Shown piece by piece: positions 10,212 to 22,684 of a stretch of 64,000 nucleotides of DNA; the first letter of the stretch is position 1, and every line of letters begins with the position of its first letter. Location of the stretch: the NCBI GenBank assembly GCA_028023455.1, contig JAQFVV010000050.1, positions 2,792,626 to 2,856,625 on the forward strand. Direction: 5' to 3'. The notes beneath the pieces are model-generated. The model ran no database searches, was not told the origin of the DNA, and saw nothing but the letters and a program-made list of their open reading frames with translations. Position numbers and translations under genes: made by a program. Source of the DNA: Epiperipatus broadwayi (Eukaryota > Onychophora > Udeonychophora > Euonychophora > Peripatidae).

Positions 10212-10965
10212 TTGTTAATAAAGAAGAAGATATAAATTAATATTAAAGTTTATCGGCTTAACGTTTTCGAGGATCCATGCCTTATATTCATAGCCTTCAT
10301 AAAATATATAGTAAAATATATGCAAATATTCAAATAAGCTAGTATTACGTAGCCCATTTCTTCGAGATTTCGAAGCAAGGGTCTTTCCTATTAATAGCAT
10401 GGGTGTTTCTATTTATGCAAAATGCCTCCTTTATTTTTCTTTTGTGATCTTTTGATTCTGAGCATAATATTATGGGATTGGCAGGTGTGAAGTTATGTCC
10501 AGATTGCTTAGCATGCTCCACAAATGCAGAGGTTGTGTTGCTGTTCCTCTGAGCTCTGTTATAAGTGTAAAGATGTTGAGCCAGTCTAGTGTTGATTGTA
10601 GCTTTCGTTTCACCATAATATATAGTGTGGCATCCGGCCTGAGGGCAGGCAGTGGAGTACACCATGTGTGGGGTGAACGTTCGATCAATGTGGTCTTTAG
10701 AGTTGTTAATCAATCTATTAGAATTAGGTGGAGTTCTAAATGCTATATTGAATTTATCGGTTAATGCTTTCGTTAGTTTGTTAGATATTTTAGAAATGTA
10801 GGGGATTGTTATTCTTGGCAGATTGGTGCGAGGTGCCTTATTTGTTTATTGTATTATGAAATTTAGTGATTTTATTTTAATAACTTTAAATTTGAACCCT
10901 GCATCTAATAGATCTTTAATATAGTTGTTTAAGTTTTCTTTCCTGTCTGCCTCGTATTTACATAA
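10212..10965 (-). mobile_element. Penelope-like element, 3' part
   Basis: Single, non-palindromic PLE copy. Its 3' end (10212-10275) matches the arm ends at 5230-5295 and 6030-6090. Going upstream on the minus strand it holds the GIY-YIG domain, the linker with RLINNSKD, and a thumb/linker region with ITIPYISKISNKLTKAL. The latter is the stretch between reverse transcriptase and endonuclease in PLEs. The polymerase core is absent (5' truncation). Matches continue weakly to about 11030. Confidence 0.8.
10345..10713 (-). pseudogene. PLE linker and GIY-YIG endonuclease
   Basis: A 122-codon open frame starting in the linker (INNSKDHIDRTFTPH). The GIY-YIG part is complete: VYS, ACPQAGC, IYYGET, NTRLAQH, EHAKQSGH, ILCSES, INRKD and the FEISKKWAT end. 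Upstream residues continue in frame without a Met (PYISKISNK-type), so the Met is not a real start. The best preserved nuclease domain in the window, but orphaned from its reverse transcriptase. Confidence 0.8.
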
Positions 10966-11030
10966 ATGAAATATCTGAACAAAAATGCATTAAGGCCAAC
11001 AAATTTATGCGATGCAGGTGAGTTAGAGTT

Positions 11031-13405
11031 AGGGTGGATACAGCTTCGAATTTATTTGTTTTTAACAGATGTCTTTGTTCACATGGTTAAACAAAGTGTG
11101 TGTGGAAATTTTAAATATATTTTATAAAATTATTACACACACACACACATAAGAAATATGAACTTTAGTTATATTTTATCTTTATATACACTATCTAAAT
11201 CAGATACATTAATCTTTAACTAAAATTTAAAATTTATATTTGGGCTTGAAATAATTTCTAGCTTAATACAGGGTTAGCTGTAATCATTAATATATTTATT
11301 TGAAGTGGATGGTGTTAAAATCGTGAATGCAGAAAGTGTGACAATTGTAAATCAATTTTTAATTCGAAGATATTTTTAGCAAAAATAAATCAAACGATAG
11401 TAATAAATTTATAATTAATACATAAATTAGAACAGTTTTAGTAAACAGCTCTTCATATTTTAGATAAAATAAAAAGGGGACAAAAGCGAGAGTTAAAGTG
11501 AAATATTTAATTGAATGATTAAAAAAAATATTAAGACTATAATTATCCTATACTGTTTTCCACAATTGATAGGGTATCCTACTTAGGATCTGAAGTCCCA
11601 GTGGAATCGATTGAAAAAATGGGATTAAAAAGACACAAAAAGTTTCAACCTGTAAATTATTAATATTTGCAAAAAAAAAAAAAACAACAACTCTGGAAAT
11701 ACTTTTCAATATAAACAGTTAAAAAAATGTTATAGTAACAATAAAAGTTACTGAAATCAATAACAAAGAAAAAGGAACTTCTTATATATAAAATCCCTAT
11801 TTTCTCTGTTGTCTGATTGGTTAATGTATGAATGTGACTCATATAGCTGTCACATATCAAATTCACAACCACTCCACCATTAATAAATCACAAGGGTTGT
11901 CTCTAACTGTCACATATTAATATAACAGGTATATATTTAATACATTAAATTTTAATTTGGTTTATTAATATCGTGCTGGGTACATTTTTGAATTGTACCA
12001 AACAGGTTGGGTTGTTCCAAACATTTATTTTTCAATTGTGAATTTCTCACACTTATTTATATAATATTAAAATCTTTAGTTTAATTTACATTAAATCTTA
12101 AAAAAAAAATTTTAAAGCAACAAATTCAAAAAATTATTACAGAAACAATGGCTTTATTAAAAACTATTACATTTCTTCATAACACTATCATTCCATCATT
12201 AATAACTATAATTTTTTTACAAAACAGTTGTCAGTAATTATTAAAATATCTTGTTTAATTTACATTAGATTTAAAAAATTGTTAAAGCAATCAATTAAAA
12301 AAAAGACAACCTTTCTAAGGCCAGGTGCATCTGGTTTCTATTGTAATAGAACATAATCATATGAGAAGAAAATAATGCTCCAAACGTTGAACGACATTTG
12401 TAATGGAAAATATAATTTGAAACTCTATATGTAATCAACAATCATTAATTGACTAAGTCTCATGATGAAAGATTTGGATAAGATATATCTATGAGGCACC
12501 CATAAATTAACCAAGCTTCATATTAACTTGCAAATTATAATAAAATGTATGTACCATGCCAGAAGAAATAACATATCTTCCATCCTTCAACTCAATATAA
12601 ATATGACCCATATATGAAGTGTAATAACCTATTTAATAGCATGTTATACATATATTAATATAAAATAAACTACCTCAAAATGAATATACTAAAACTATAC
12701 TGTTACCATGGCTAACTATATAAAACAAACTTAATAATATAGAGCATTGACTAGAATATGTTACTAATTAGTTCTCAGGGTTAATTTAACTTACAATTAA
12801 TTATATACCAAATATAATTTGGAACAAAAGGAATTTTATTGAATCCAAAATATATTTATTCAATTGAAATTACCAATAATTTAATACTTTCATATCTGCT
12901 AGCTTGTAGAACTGATGTACTAAAAATAGAGAAAAAAAAATTAATAAATATCAAATGAAACTCAAAGTTCTTCTTTTATATAAAATAAATGACACGACTT
13001 TATTTCAAGATTGCAATTTCAGATTTATATAATAGCATATATATACATATCTGGGAAACATAGTAATGGTTTGGAAATACTCAATTGTCATATACAAATT
13101 AAGTACAAGGTTTAACAATAACACTCATAATTTGCAATTTATATTCACATAAGAACTGTATAAGCTATTATGAAATTAAATAAATATACAAATAAATAAA
13201 CTTGTTGGAGATATCTTGTTGCATTAATAATTTAAGTTATAAATGTATTTTTTTAATACATTTTTTTTTATATAAATACTACTTTAAAGTATAAAATAAG
13301 TAAATGACTGAATTAAGCAAATATTATATGGATTCAATGAATGAAGCTTATCAGAAGTAATTTATACACACATAAGTTTTTATATGACGCTATGCGTACA
13401 ATTGT
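11031..13405. other. No gene seen; weak direct repeat
   Basis: AT-rich sequence without recognised coding remnants. It holds a short (AC)n at about 11134-11147. A degenerate direct repeat at about 12060-12120 and 12237-12295 shares the GTTTAATTTACATTA segment and the following A-rich stretch. Confidence 0.5.
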
Positions 13406-13750
13406 ATTACATTCAAAGATCAGCCTTTCAAGCTAATTGTGCATGCATCTTCTGCAAGTGTTAAGTAATAAATGAATACTTCACTCCACAATACAAGACA
13501 ATTTCACCGACGTCATTCATTCAAACATCGTAGATAGTAATTTAAAGTGAGAATTCTACTCTCACACTTTACTTAACAGTACTTCAGATTTGCTCATATA
13601 AAAGAATTTGAGTCGTAGGAATAAGAGGATTCCTTTTATTCCTGCATAAATACTATATCTTGTATTGTGGAGTGAAGTATTCATTTATTATTTAACACTT
13701 GCAGAAGACACATGCACAATTAGCTTGAAAGGCTGATCCTTGAATGTAAC
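13406..13750. mobile_element. Short inverted-repeat element with about 90-bp arms
   Basis: The left arm (13407-13500) and right arm (13660-13750) are near-perfect reverse complements. They contain GATCAGCCTTTCAAGCTAAT, CTTCTGCAAGTGTTAA and TACTTCACTCCACAATACAA. The inner about 160 bp are not repeated and encode nothing. A non-autonomous DNA transposon or foldback element is the likeliest reading; no target duplication is obvious. Confidence 0.7.
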
Positions 13751-14298
13751 ACACATAAGTTATAAATTCAATGTCCACATAATTTAAATCATCTAAATAA
13801 ACATTTAGATATAACTAAGTGATTTACATCTACATTGGAAAAGTTCTGGATGATCATAGCTTTTACATAATGTGTAGATTATACCAACTGGCCATATGCT
13901 TACAACTTTAAACATTTACAATTACAAAATATTGTTGGTTGGTTTGTGAATGATTACAAATTATGATAGCACAAAACACAGACATTCTTATACTTTAAAG
14001 CACTAACATAACTGAGTGCATCCTAAAGGAATCACATCCTTTAAACAAACTTATCTTGACATTACATACTAAAATACAAGCAACCTCACCTACTATGGTG
14101 GAAAATTTAGTTTCAATTAAATCTCATGAGTGATAGAGAGGACTCCATAATGCAACTAGCATAAATATATCAAAAGCATGGTGGCTGCCAAAATAACACC
14201 TATATTTGAGGCAAAATAGGATGCCTGGACCTTTTGTCTCAGTACATCAGGAAAATATATGGAGAGGCTCACTGAAAACAACAACAATAGGTATCTAA
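13751..14298. other. No gene seen
   Basis: No recognised gene or repeat. Confidence 0.5.
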
Positions 14299-15003
14299 AC
14301 CACCAAGCATCACACAATCACAATCTTATACCAGTACATAATTGTTTATAAACAAAGCAAATCTCTCCATAAACTATTGCTACCCTGTGCCAACCAGAGT
14401 AATCAATGAGATGGCCACAAGTCAGAAATTAGTCTGGTGATATTGGATGAGTAGGCATTAGATAGGGATTTTATGCACAAGACTTCTATCATTCATTGAT
14501 TACTCTGGTTGGCACAGGGTGGCAATACTGTATGAAGAGTTTTGCTTTGTTTAGAAACAATTATGTGCTGGTATAAGATAGTGATCATGTGATGCTTGGT
14601 GGTTTAACACCAGTCTTGCCTAGAGGGATAGTGGTGGCTGTGGTTGTTAGTGAGTCAGGGGTGCCAGGGTGTATGGGTGCTGAACTGAGTTCAGACCCAT
14701 ATGACTATATAGGCTGTTGAGCTTAGATTGAAAATATTTTTGTGTTTTCAATTTTATTCTCATAGTTTTGTAGTTAGGTAGAGATAGGGGTGGGTGCTGG
14801 ATGGTTGCATTAGATCCTGGGATCTAGGTGCAGTGCTCTCATATCCAGAGCTCCTTACTGACGAATGCCACAAGCCAGAAATTAGTCTGGGGATATTGGA
14901 TGAGTAGGCATTAGATAGGGATTTTATGCACAAGCCTTCTGGCATTCATTGATTACTCTGATTGGCACAGGGTGGCAATACTGTATGGATAGTTTTGCTT
15001 TGT
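14299..15003 (+). mobile_element. Family A hammerhead repeat, tandem copy
   Basis: A short inverted fragment (14299-14410) precedes two plus-orientation family A pieces. The segment GCCACAAG-C-CAGAAATTAG recurs at 14414 and 14867, a 453-bp period close to the 449-450 bp seen at 3.05 kb. Only the second piece has a complete ribozyme motif; the first has lost the CUGANGA half. This is independent evidence for a monomer of about 450 bp. Confidence 0.75.
14852..14893 (+). ncRNA. Type I hammerhead motif, family A
   Basis: Helix I strand UCCUUA, core CUGACGA, helix II region AUGC-CACAA-GCCA, GAAA, UUAG, UC, and helix I strand UGGGGA. Helix I pairs at six positions with two G-U pairs. Core bases are all valid. 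Helix II keeps only two good pairs, so the activity of this copy is doubtful. Confidence 0.6.
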
Positions 15004-15607
15004 TAATAGGTATCTAGAAATATGTGATTAGAATCACTGGAAATATAAGCACTATCAACTCATGGATAACTACAATACAGATGGGGAATTTATACACTCC
15101 ATCTGGCAATAATAATTACTGTAATAAATAAGGCCTGACATACTAAGGCTATTCTACAACTAACAATACCAAGATAAAAACTTAACAATAGTGGACTAAA
15201 GTTATAACTATAATTTTAACCTCAATAAACAATAAGTAATGTCTGCACCAACAAATAAATTTAAAAGTCAACTGACTTAAATATAAATAAAGATAATGAC
15301 TAGTATATGAATTATTGGCACTAAGATATAATGCACACAAGTATGAACTATTAAATATCTTAACCTATGAAAATTATTGGTTAAATTATTGGACATGAAT
15401 AAAATGCAACCAAATTGTGAGAATAATAATTGAAGAACTAAGATAATTATTAAACAATGATATATTATTCATAAATACAGTTCTATAAATTTATACATTT
15501 ATACAATTCCTATGCAATGATATATAATTTATTGCTTTCCAATTTAAATTGACAAATGACTTTTATTATTTAGTACACCTGTATGCAAACACAAATCAAA
15601 TAAAAAG

Positions 15608-15608
<1 letters not shown>
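15004..15608. other. No gene seen
   Basis: No recognised gene or repeat. Confidence 0.5.
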
Positions 15609-15649
<41 letters not shown>

Positions 15650-15659
15650 TTTTTATATG

Positions 15660-15690
<31 letters not shown>
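15609..15690. repeat. Two (TA)n microsatellites
   Basis: TA runs at 15609-15649 and 15665-15690 separated by a short spacer. Open frames over them are artefacts of the repeat. Confidence 0.95.
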
Positions 15691-17244
15691 TAAAATTACA
15701 ACATATTTGTGTAACACATTCACATAGTTTAAGCTATAAAATGTCTTTAAAATAAATAAACAAACATATATACTAAAATTGGCTTCCATCATTCTTAAAA
15801 TTTTAACATTCAAAAGAAATGTGTAAGTTAGTTTCCAAAGATTTCAGTTGTATATTTTTTCATAAAGATATATTTAAATGTTACACAAAAAAAAAAAATA
15901 GACAATAAAAAACAATAATATAAATTTTTGTTACCATATAACTGCTTTAGTGTCCTGTCACTTTCAAATCAGCCAATTATTTCAAGTGTTTTCACTTATT
16001 TTATTCATCCTAAAAATGGTTTGAAGTGATGTTAAAATATGTACATATTATAAGTAAATTAACAGATTGGTTTCTTGTTATTAAACAATTGACTTCAATA
16101 ATTTTCTTGATATCCAATTATGTACCAGTTAAGTTGAAGATTACTTTGGATCAGTAAAAAATTTGGAAATAGTACTAGGATATATAATTACAAATAGCTA
16201 TTTTTTTAAACTTATTTATGAATGCCGGTTTATTTTTAGGTTTTATGTTTCATGAGGTATCCAATGGCAATAGATTGGCAAGAAGGAGAGGCAAATTGCC
16301 CCAAATGATAAAAGTTGTACTTAGGAAATCATCTTTAGTATTAAACCTTAATCCAATAAATATTGTAATGAAATTATGATAAGAATTTGGAGAAATAACG
16401 AATGAAAGTTCTGTCCTCTTCTTTTTTATTAAGTAGTAATCATAATAATAATGACTATTCTCCTGTGTTCCATAGCCAGCTCCTAGCCTATTGTTGTAAA
16501 TTCACATGCTGATTAAAAAAAAATCTTTAACACTATTGTTTAGCAGTTTTAAAATATTTTTTTAAATAACAAAAAAAAAAAAAATGTCAATAAAAAAAAT
16601 TACCTATATATTACATTGAAAAATTTATGTTGTAATTTATAAATCAAATGAATATTCAAACAATTAATTAAGGTTAAAACTGTAAGGAGGATAGAGCTCT
16701 GAAGAAGATTGCTGGATAGTCGAAACTGTAAGAAAATAAAGAAGGTTAAGAAAATTACTTGCATTAAAGTGTATATGAATGAAGTATTATAAGTAATATT
16801 CAAACAACCAGAATAATATTACTATATCTTTTATATTTTTTTAAAAAAATAAATAAATAAATAAAGGTACAATATAATTATATTTAAAAATTAAATACTA
16901 CTGCTAATGATTATTTCTTTATACACACACTCATAATTATATACATATATTGCCATTATAATGATCTATCTCAAAACAAAGCATATATCATAATAAATAA
17001 ACCTGAACTAAATAACAATAAAACAATTCGTAACAATAACACTAACAACTTATCTACAAATCCTTAAGTAAAACTACATCAAAGACATTTTTTTTAAACC
17101 ATACTATAACTTCAAAAATTAAGGATGGATTTTCTATCCTGTACACTATATAATACCTGTTTTGCTATTAGGAACTTTTTACATATTGGAAGTTTATATT
17201 AGAAATATATTAATAATTTTTATTAGTCTTTTATTAGACTAGAA
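15691..17244. other. No gene seen
   Basis: AT-rich, with several A runs. No recognised coding or repeat family. Confidence 0.5.
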
Positions 17245-17440
17245 ATTATCCAATAGTGAATAATATTTCTGTAGTGTAATTTTCACTATACCACATGTCC
17301 TTGGTCATATGTTTATGATTACATCCCTCTTCCCAGGTGTTAAAAGAGGATAGAAACCAGCCCCTACTTTGCATGAGAGACTGTGAAAATTGTACTATAG
17401 AAATATTATTCACTATTATACTGGAAAAGTTGTAAAAATA
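17245..17440. mobile_element. Family F short inverted-repeat element
   Basis: The left end (17249-17288, AATAATATTTCTGTAGTGTA then ATTTTCAC) is the reverse complement of the right end (17392-17430). The second copy, 34626-35010, has the same ends and the internal stretch GATAGAAAC. The inner region is non-coding. Non-autonomous element of uncertain class. Confidence 0.6.
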
Positions 17441-17774
17441 AATATGAATTATTTGTAATAAGTTTGTTGCTCATAAAAATTGTAATTTGTTCACAAGCAA
17501 TATTTGTAATAATTATTGATCTATTGTAAGATAAAAGTTATTTGAAGTTTAATCTACTTTTCTGAGCCACAGTATCTGTACTCCAGTATCATCAGATCTG
17601 CAAATTCTTTTGTTTTACCAATTCATTCACATGTTGTCTCTATACAGATATTCTTACAATTTCTTAGCATCAGTTTTATTGTTATTGTATCATTATTTTA
17701 TCTAGGAATATGTCCAGTCCAGCTCCAGTATTGTTTCTTAATTATTTCGGTGATGCCACTAATACTTATTTTCC

Positions 17775-18522
17775 TCAGTGATGAAAGTTTATTTATAAAA
17801 AAAACAGATACAAATATAATTAAAAAAAGGTTTACAAAGAAGTGATTACATGGTAAAATGAAAATTCAGGAGCAACATTGGTGAAAGGGAAGGATACATA
17901 TGAAAAGGGAAAGAGAAAGTGGAAAGGGTATGTAGTCTAGGCTAGGAAAAGTCTTTGGTTACAAGTCTGAGATGCACGTCCTCATTGAGTGAGTGACCAC
18001 ATGTGTTGCAAACATTTAAATGGATGAGTCCTGTGACAGAGGTTGAGAGGATGGGAGTTGGAGGATTGCCCAAGTGTCTGTGAGGAGTGAAGGTTGGGCT
18101 AGTTTGGTATCACTGGTTTTGAGAGAGTGAGTTAGGTCCAATAATTTTTGATTCACTAAGTGTATTCTCTGGTCAAAAATATTAGCACATCAGAGCAGCC
18201 AGAATGCATAGATGAGGAATACTGATAGTCTGATAGTTGCAAAGACCTCTGTTTCTATGGATTCTTGTGGATTGAAGATGGTGTTCCTGTGTGAGGAAAG
18301 GCAAGAATTGCTGACACATCTCACTCCAAGCAAAAAAAGACATTTGAGTAGGAAGTGCTGGAGGGTTTCATGATCAGTTTTACAGAGCTGGAATAGGGAA
18401 GAGATCATGGTGAAATCCCTATGGTTGACCAAAAATTGATTAGTAGGAAGGTAATGAAGGTTGATTTTGAGGAGAAAATCAAGGAATTTTGCCTCGAGGG
18501 ACCACATTTTGAATTTGCGGAT
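17775..18522 (-). mobile_element. LINE 3' end, non-RTE family
   Basis: Minus-strand LINE tail: coding relic at 18190-18507 followed by a 3' untranslated region that ends near 17778 with the AATAAACTTTCATCACTGA terminus. The same terminus occurs on the plus strand at about 25410-25432, there followed by a poly(A) run, which marks the true 3' end of the family. The insertion abuts the RTE relic that begins near 18525. Confidence 0.7.
18190..18507 (-). pseudogene. LINE ORF2 C-terminal zinc-binding tail
   Basis: A 105-codon open frame with the zinc-binding tail of a LINE reverse transcriptase: LEAKFLDFLLKINLHYLPT, then FQLCKTDHETLQHFLLKC. The C-x6-ET-x2-H-x4-C pattern is clear. The Met is internal, and no reverse transcriptase motifs precede it. 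Similar tails at 1645-1990 and 30382-30806 suggest at least three copies of related LINEs. Confidence 0.65.
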
Positions 18523-18887
18523 TCTGTTTTATTATTTATCTTATCAGATTTTGTAAAGTGTTTTGAAGTCTCTATATTGTCTTATTGTTAAGTTTACAAG
18601 TTTTATATCTTCATGCAAAACTAGTAAAACCATGTATTAAAATTCTTTTCAAATATATAGGCATATTTCTTTTTAATTCTATGTTATTTTTATCAAAAGT
18701 ACTCCAGTAAAGTATAATTCTAAGATTAATTTTCTCCATAGTTTCTTTCATGCACAAATGCTCTGACAAAGTATTTAAATTCTTTTAAATTTATGATTAT
18801 CAGGTTTTATTTTTTCTTTTGTGAAAATCCATTGAACATCATATATGTTATTTTAGAATTTATTTTTAGTTGTATTTACATATTTTG

Positions 18888-19415
18888 GTACATGTGAGTT
18901 TTCCAAAAAAACAAAATGTTAGCCTATATTTATGATAAATCTACAGTTTTGCGGGACCACACAAAATGTTTACAAATAAATAGTTGCTAGGAAATGTCAT
19001 ATTTAATTATTACATTTTATTAGGTTGGGAATGTGGTTGCCCAAATCCAGTTGATTTTTTCTCCATTCAAATGACATTATATCTATACCCCATAAGTAAA
19101 AAAAATTGAATGTAGTCAGAACACTGAATTGAAACCAAAGTATGACAATGTTAAGCGCATGTTATCGCTTCCACATTGTAAATGTTAAGAGCATCTTATC
19201 GCTTACACATTGTAATATACATAAAAAAAAATATTAAATGAAAATTCTTAATGAAATTTATCAGAATTTATTAAATTTTCTATTAAACAATCAATTCATT
19301 AATTGTTTTTTAATTTAACAATTAAGAATTTTTCAAGAAATTGTAAGCCCTCAAAACTGTATATTTATCAAAAATACAGGCTGCCATATTGGTTTACTGG
19401 AAAACTCACAAGTAC
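18888..19415. mobile_element. Inverted-repeat DNA element inside the RTE relic
   Basis: About 528 bp bounded by inverted ends GTACATGTGAGTTTTCCA and the complement of GTACTTGTGAGTTTTCCA (one mismatch). The RTE match stops at the left end and resumes at the right end, which independently marks the borders. The right end also carries a GGCAGCC segment shared with 25625-25710. Non-coding, so probably a non-autonomous transposon. Confidence 0.7.
19148..19215. repeat. Two-copy tandem repeat, about 35 bp
   Basis: TGTTAAGCGCATGTTATCGC and TGTTAAGAGCATCTTATCGC lie in tandem, each followed by an ACATTGTAA segment, inside the 18888-19415 element. Confidence 0.85.
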
Positions 19416-19888
19416 TAATTTTTTTATGTCTTAAGTTTTGCCACATATCTCAAAGCTCTAAAGTATTATTTTCAAAAACAATTATATCATCTGCAAAATC
19501 TAGATAACATAGATAAGATCAAGGTATTGGTATTCTTTTTAGCTTCGAATTTTAATCTACTAAATACTCCTGAAATATTGTTGTAAAACATTTTCATTAT
19601 ATAGAATTACCATGCTGTAGTTCCTTATGAAAGCTAATTTTTACATAAGTCTATATTTTGACAATCCTGTACTTTAACCATTGTGAAAATGCTTAGGAAA
19701 TCAAATGCCTTTTCATAAATTATAAATCCAAAGATCAATGGTAGATCGTACACAATGGTTCTTTTTATTCTTTCAATACTTGGATATGATCTAATGTATT
19801 AAAACTATTTTTATATTCAGCTTTTTCTTTTCAGTTGTTTTAAATCCAAAATTTACTTTAACTGAGTTATAATTTCCTTGATAAAGTC

Positions 19889-20266
19889 ATATTTACTAAG
19901 GCTGTAAACCTCAAGAATATGCATGTGAAAATGCAAAGGTAGGGACCTCTACAGGTCTTAACCACAAGCTTATGCCTTGGAAGAAAAGAGGGGAATCCTT
20001 CTTTACTTCAACCTACTTTCTATATAAATAGGTGAAGCTGAAGCAGTTAGATCTGAGAGCGTGAAGCTATTCAATACTTCAGTGATTAAGCCCACATTTC
20101 TTATTACACATTAATACTCACAACATCTTTCAATTTACAACGAGTCAATGGAAAGATCTTATAGTTAGAAATCTATTATGATAATTTAAAGTTGTAATTA
20201 TAAAAATTATTTAAACGCACATTGATTATGTAATATTTACTAAGGCTGTAAACCTCAAGAATATGC
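19889..20266. mobile_element. Insertion with 34-bp terminal direct repeats
   Basis: The 34-bp sequence at 19889-19922 is repeated exactly at 20233-20266 (344-bp period). It lies where the flanking RTE match is interrupted. The copies begin ATATTTACTAAGGCTG and end CAAGAATATGC. This could be an unusually long target duplication or an element with terminal direct repeats, for example a tandem circle-derived unit. The inside has no coding potential; family unknown. Confidence 0.6.
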
Positions 20267-21492
20267 TAAGAAAAGGCAGACAAATCTGTTATTTCTATTA
20301 CTTTTATTACTTTCTTTTATATGAATATCACTATGGTGTTTTTTAATTATTTAGACATTTAATGTATAGTTTTTTCCAACATTTTTCTTTTTTCACCTGC
20401 TTCTTTTAAGATATCAATAATAATTTCATTAATTTATGAATTTTTTTTTTACTTTAAATATTTACTTGCACACCTATACAATGTTGGACAATTCAGAGGT
20501 TGTGATTTTAAAAAATACTGTTTTCTTGTTTTTTTTAATAGTATTTATTCTCAATAATAGATTCATCTTTTTTTATTTATTGCTGAAATACTTTTTATTC
20601 TAATATCAAGAAATTCCTTAATATTTTTGAGACTTTTATTCTCTATTACAGATTTTTTTAACAATTCACAAACATAATTTCTTATATCATTACTAAGTTT
20701 TTTTAAATAAGTTTTTACATAATTTGGAGATTTTTTCCCCCCAATAAATCATTAATATGTCTAAATGTGCTAAAATGCAGGTATTGGTGATGCTAATTAC
20801 AGCTAATAATATTAATGGCTGAGCACTTTCGAGAAGTTTTATCTTCTCATAATCACAGCCAGCGATTTGAATGAGTACAATGGAAAATGTATGTGATGAA
20901 TATTTAAATTTATACAAAGTGGGTTAGAGATTCATTTTTCTGGAGAGAGAAAAGCATGTTTCTTTCCAGTTTATAGCATGGGTGTTATTAGCTATAAGCC
21001 ATGCTTCTTTAATATATGTTTAGAGTCATTGCATTCTATACAAGTGATAGTTGCAGAAAATGGTTCGAATATATGGCTGTTGAATCTTAGTTGCTCAAAG
21101 AATATGGAATTGTAATTGGATTTGTTTAGAGCTCTTTTGTATCAATAACATTTCTGAGAGATATGAGTTGAGAGAGAGTAATATATAGCACTGCAATCAG
21201 TTGAGGGCATGTGATTTTATACACAGTGTGAGGAGTTTGATCAGAGGGTAAACAATATTTTTGAGTGATTAATTAGTCTACTAGTTGAAGGGTTTATATG
21301 AAAATGTAGCTTGAAAAAATGAGAGAAGGTTGTGATAAAGTTTTTAGTGAGAGAATGATTGTGTAGCAGAAGAGGCGATGTTTTTTTATCGTTGGAGGGT
21401 ATTATGTAACTTCTGATAAAATTGGTTTTACTTTATTTGGAAGTTGAATGGGATTGAATCTGATATTGATGAGTTCTTTATATATTTTGTTT

Positions 21493-21570
21493 TATGTTAC
21501 TTTTGTGTGAGGTGTTGAATGAACTATTTTATATATTATTCTATGTTACTTTTGTGTGAGGTGTTGAATT
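21493..21570. repeat. Two-copy tandem repeat, 49-bp period
   Basis: TATGTTACTTTTGTGTGAGG and the following TGTTGAAT recur at 21493 and 21542, at the centre of the PLE palindrome. Confidence 0.85.
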
Positions 21571-21661
21571 TACATCAACTGATTCAATCCTAATTATGTT
21601 GCTAGAAAGGTAAACAATTTTATCAGAAGTTATATACCAACCCTCCCAAGGGTAACAAACC

Positions 21662-21844
21662 ATGGCTTCTTTTTCCATCCCTCATTCTTCAAAGTTAAGT
21701 TTTTGCACACTCCCTTCAACTAATAGACTAATCAATAACTCAAAAGATGGCTTACATTCTGATCAAACTCTTCACACTATGAATAATATCATATGCCCTC
21801 AAACTGTCTGCAACTCTATATATTATGGCAAATCTTGTGCCTAA
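21662..21844 (+). pseudogene. PLE linker and start of GIY-YIG, right arm
   Basis: A short open frame with SIPHSSKLSFCTLPSTNRLI, the linker NNSKD, and ICPQTVCNSIYYGKS, the Cys pair and YIG-like motif of PLE endonucleases. A stop follows directly, and the remaining domain continues in broken frames to about 22050. Nonfunctional. Confidence 0.7.
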
Positions 21845-22684
21845 CCACTCATATCTCTCAGCACTGTCTTTAAAAGAGCTCTGAACAAATTTAAATATAA
21901 TTTCATCTTCTTGGACCACTAAAAGTCCACTGGCCATATATTTGAACTATCTTCTGCCACCATCACTTGTATAGATTGCCATGACATAAAGTTAAAGAAG
22001 CATGGCTTATAGCTAATAATACCCATACTATAAAATGGAAGAAAACATGCTTCTCTCTCCAAATAGTGGACTCTCTAACTCACTTTGCATATATTTAAAT
22101 ACTCACCACACACATTTTCCATTGGGCTCATTCAACTTGCTGACTATGATTATAAAGAAATAAAACTTCTCGAAAACACTATCACACTAATCTTATTATC
22201 TGTAATTAGCTTCACCAATACCTGCGTTTTAGGGCATTTAGACATATTACTTGTTTAATTGGGAAGATTAGTTTTTTATTATTATTAGTAGATCATTTTA
22301 AAATATTTTTATATATATTTTTTTTATATGCATCGTCTTTTCTTTTGAAAAATTTATAAGTAAATTTGATTTTTTTTTACCAGCTATATTTGTTGCAGTT
22401 CTTAATAGAGTATAAGTTATTGCATAATATCTGAATCATCTTTGAATACTTAATATTTTTAAATGATTTTTAAATTGTAATTTAAATTCATTGGAATATT
22501 TGTTATGGTTAAAATATAAACTATTAATACTGATGTTTCTGTACTTTTGCATTAACACATATCTCAATAATAAATGGTCACTTCCTGGGTTAAATATATT
22601 TGGTACTCAAACTATAATCCAATTCTTTAATACATTCATTTGGTTGCTGCCAGGTGCACTTCTGTTTAGCATATTTTCAAAATT

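Larger units (their letters stand above)
20735..22262. mobile_element. Large palindromic Penelope-like element
   Basis: Inverted repeat with arms of roughly 700 bp (about 20735-21460 and 21560-22262) around a short centre. The outer ends share an AATATGTCTAAATG-type segment. Both arms contain decayed PLE linker and GIY-YIG sequence in opposite orientation, reading inward from the centre to the outer ends. It interrupts the minus-strand RTE relic. This PLE is diverged from the 5.2 and 10.2 kb copies, so two PLE subfamilies are present. Confidence 0.7.
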
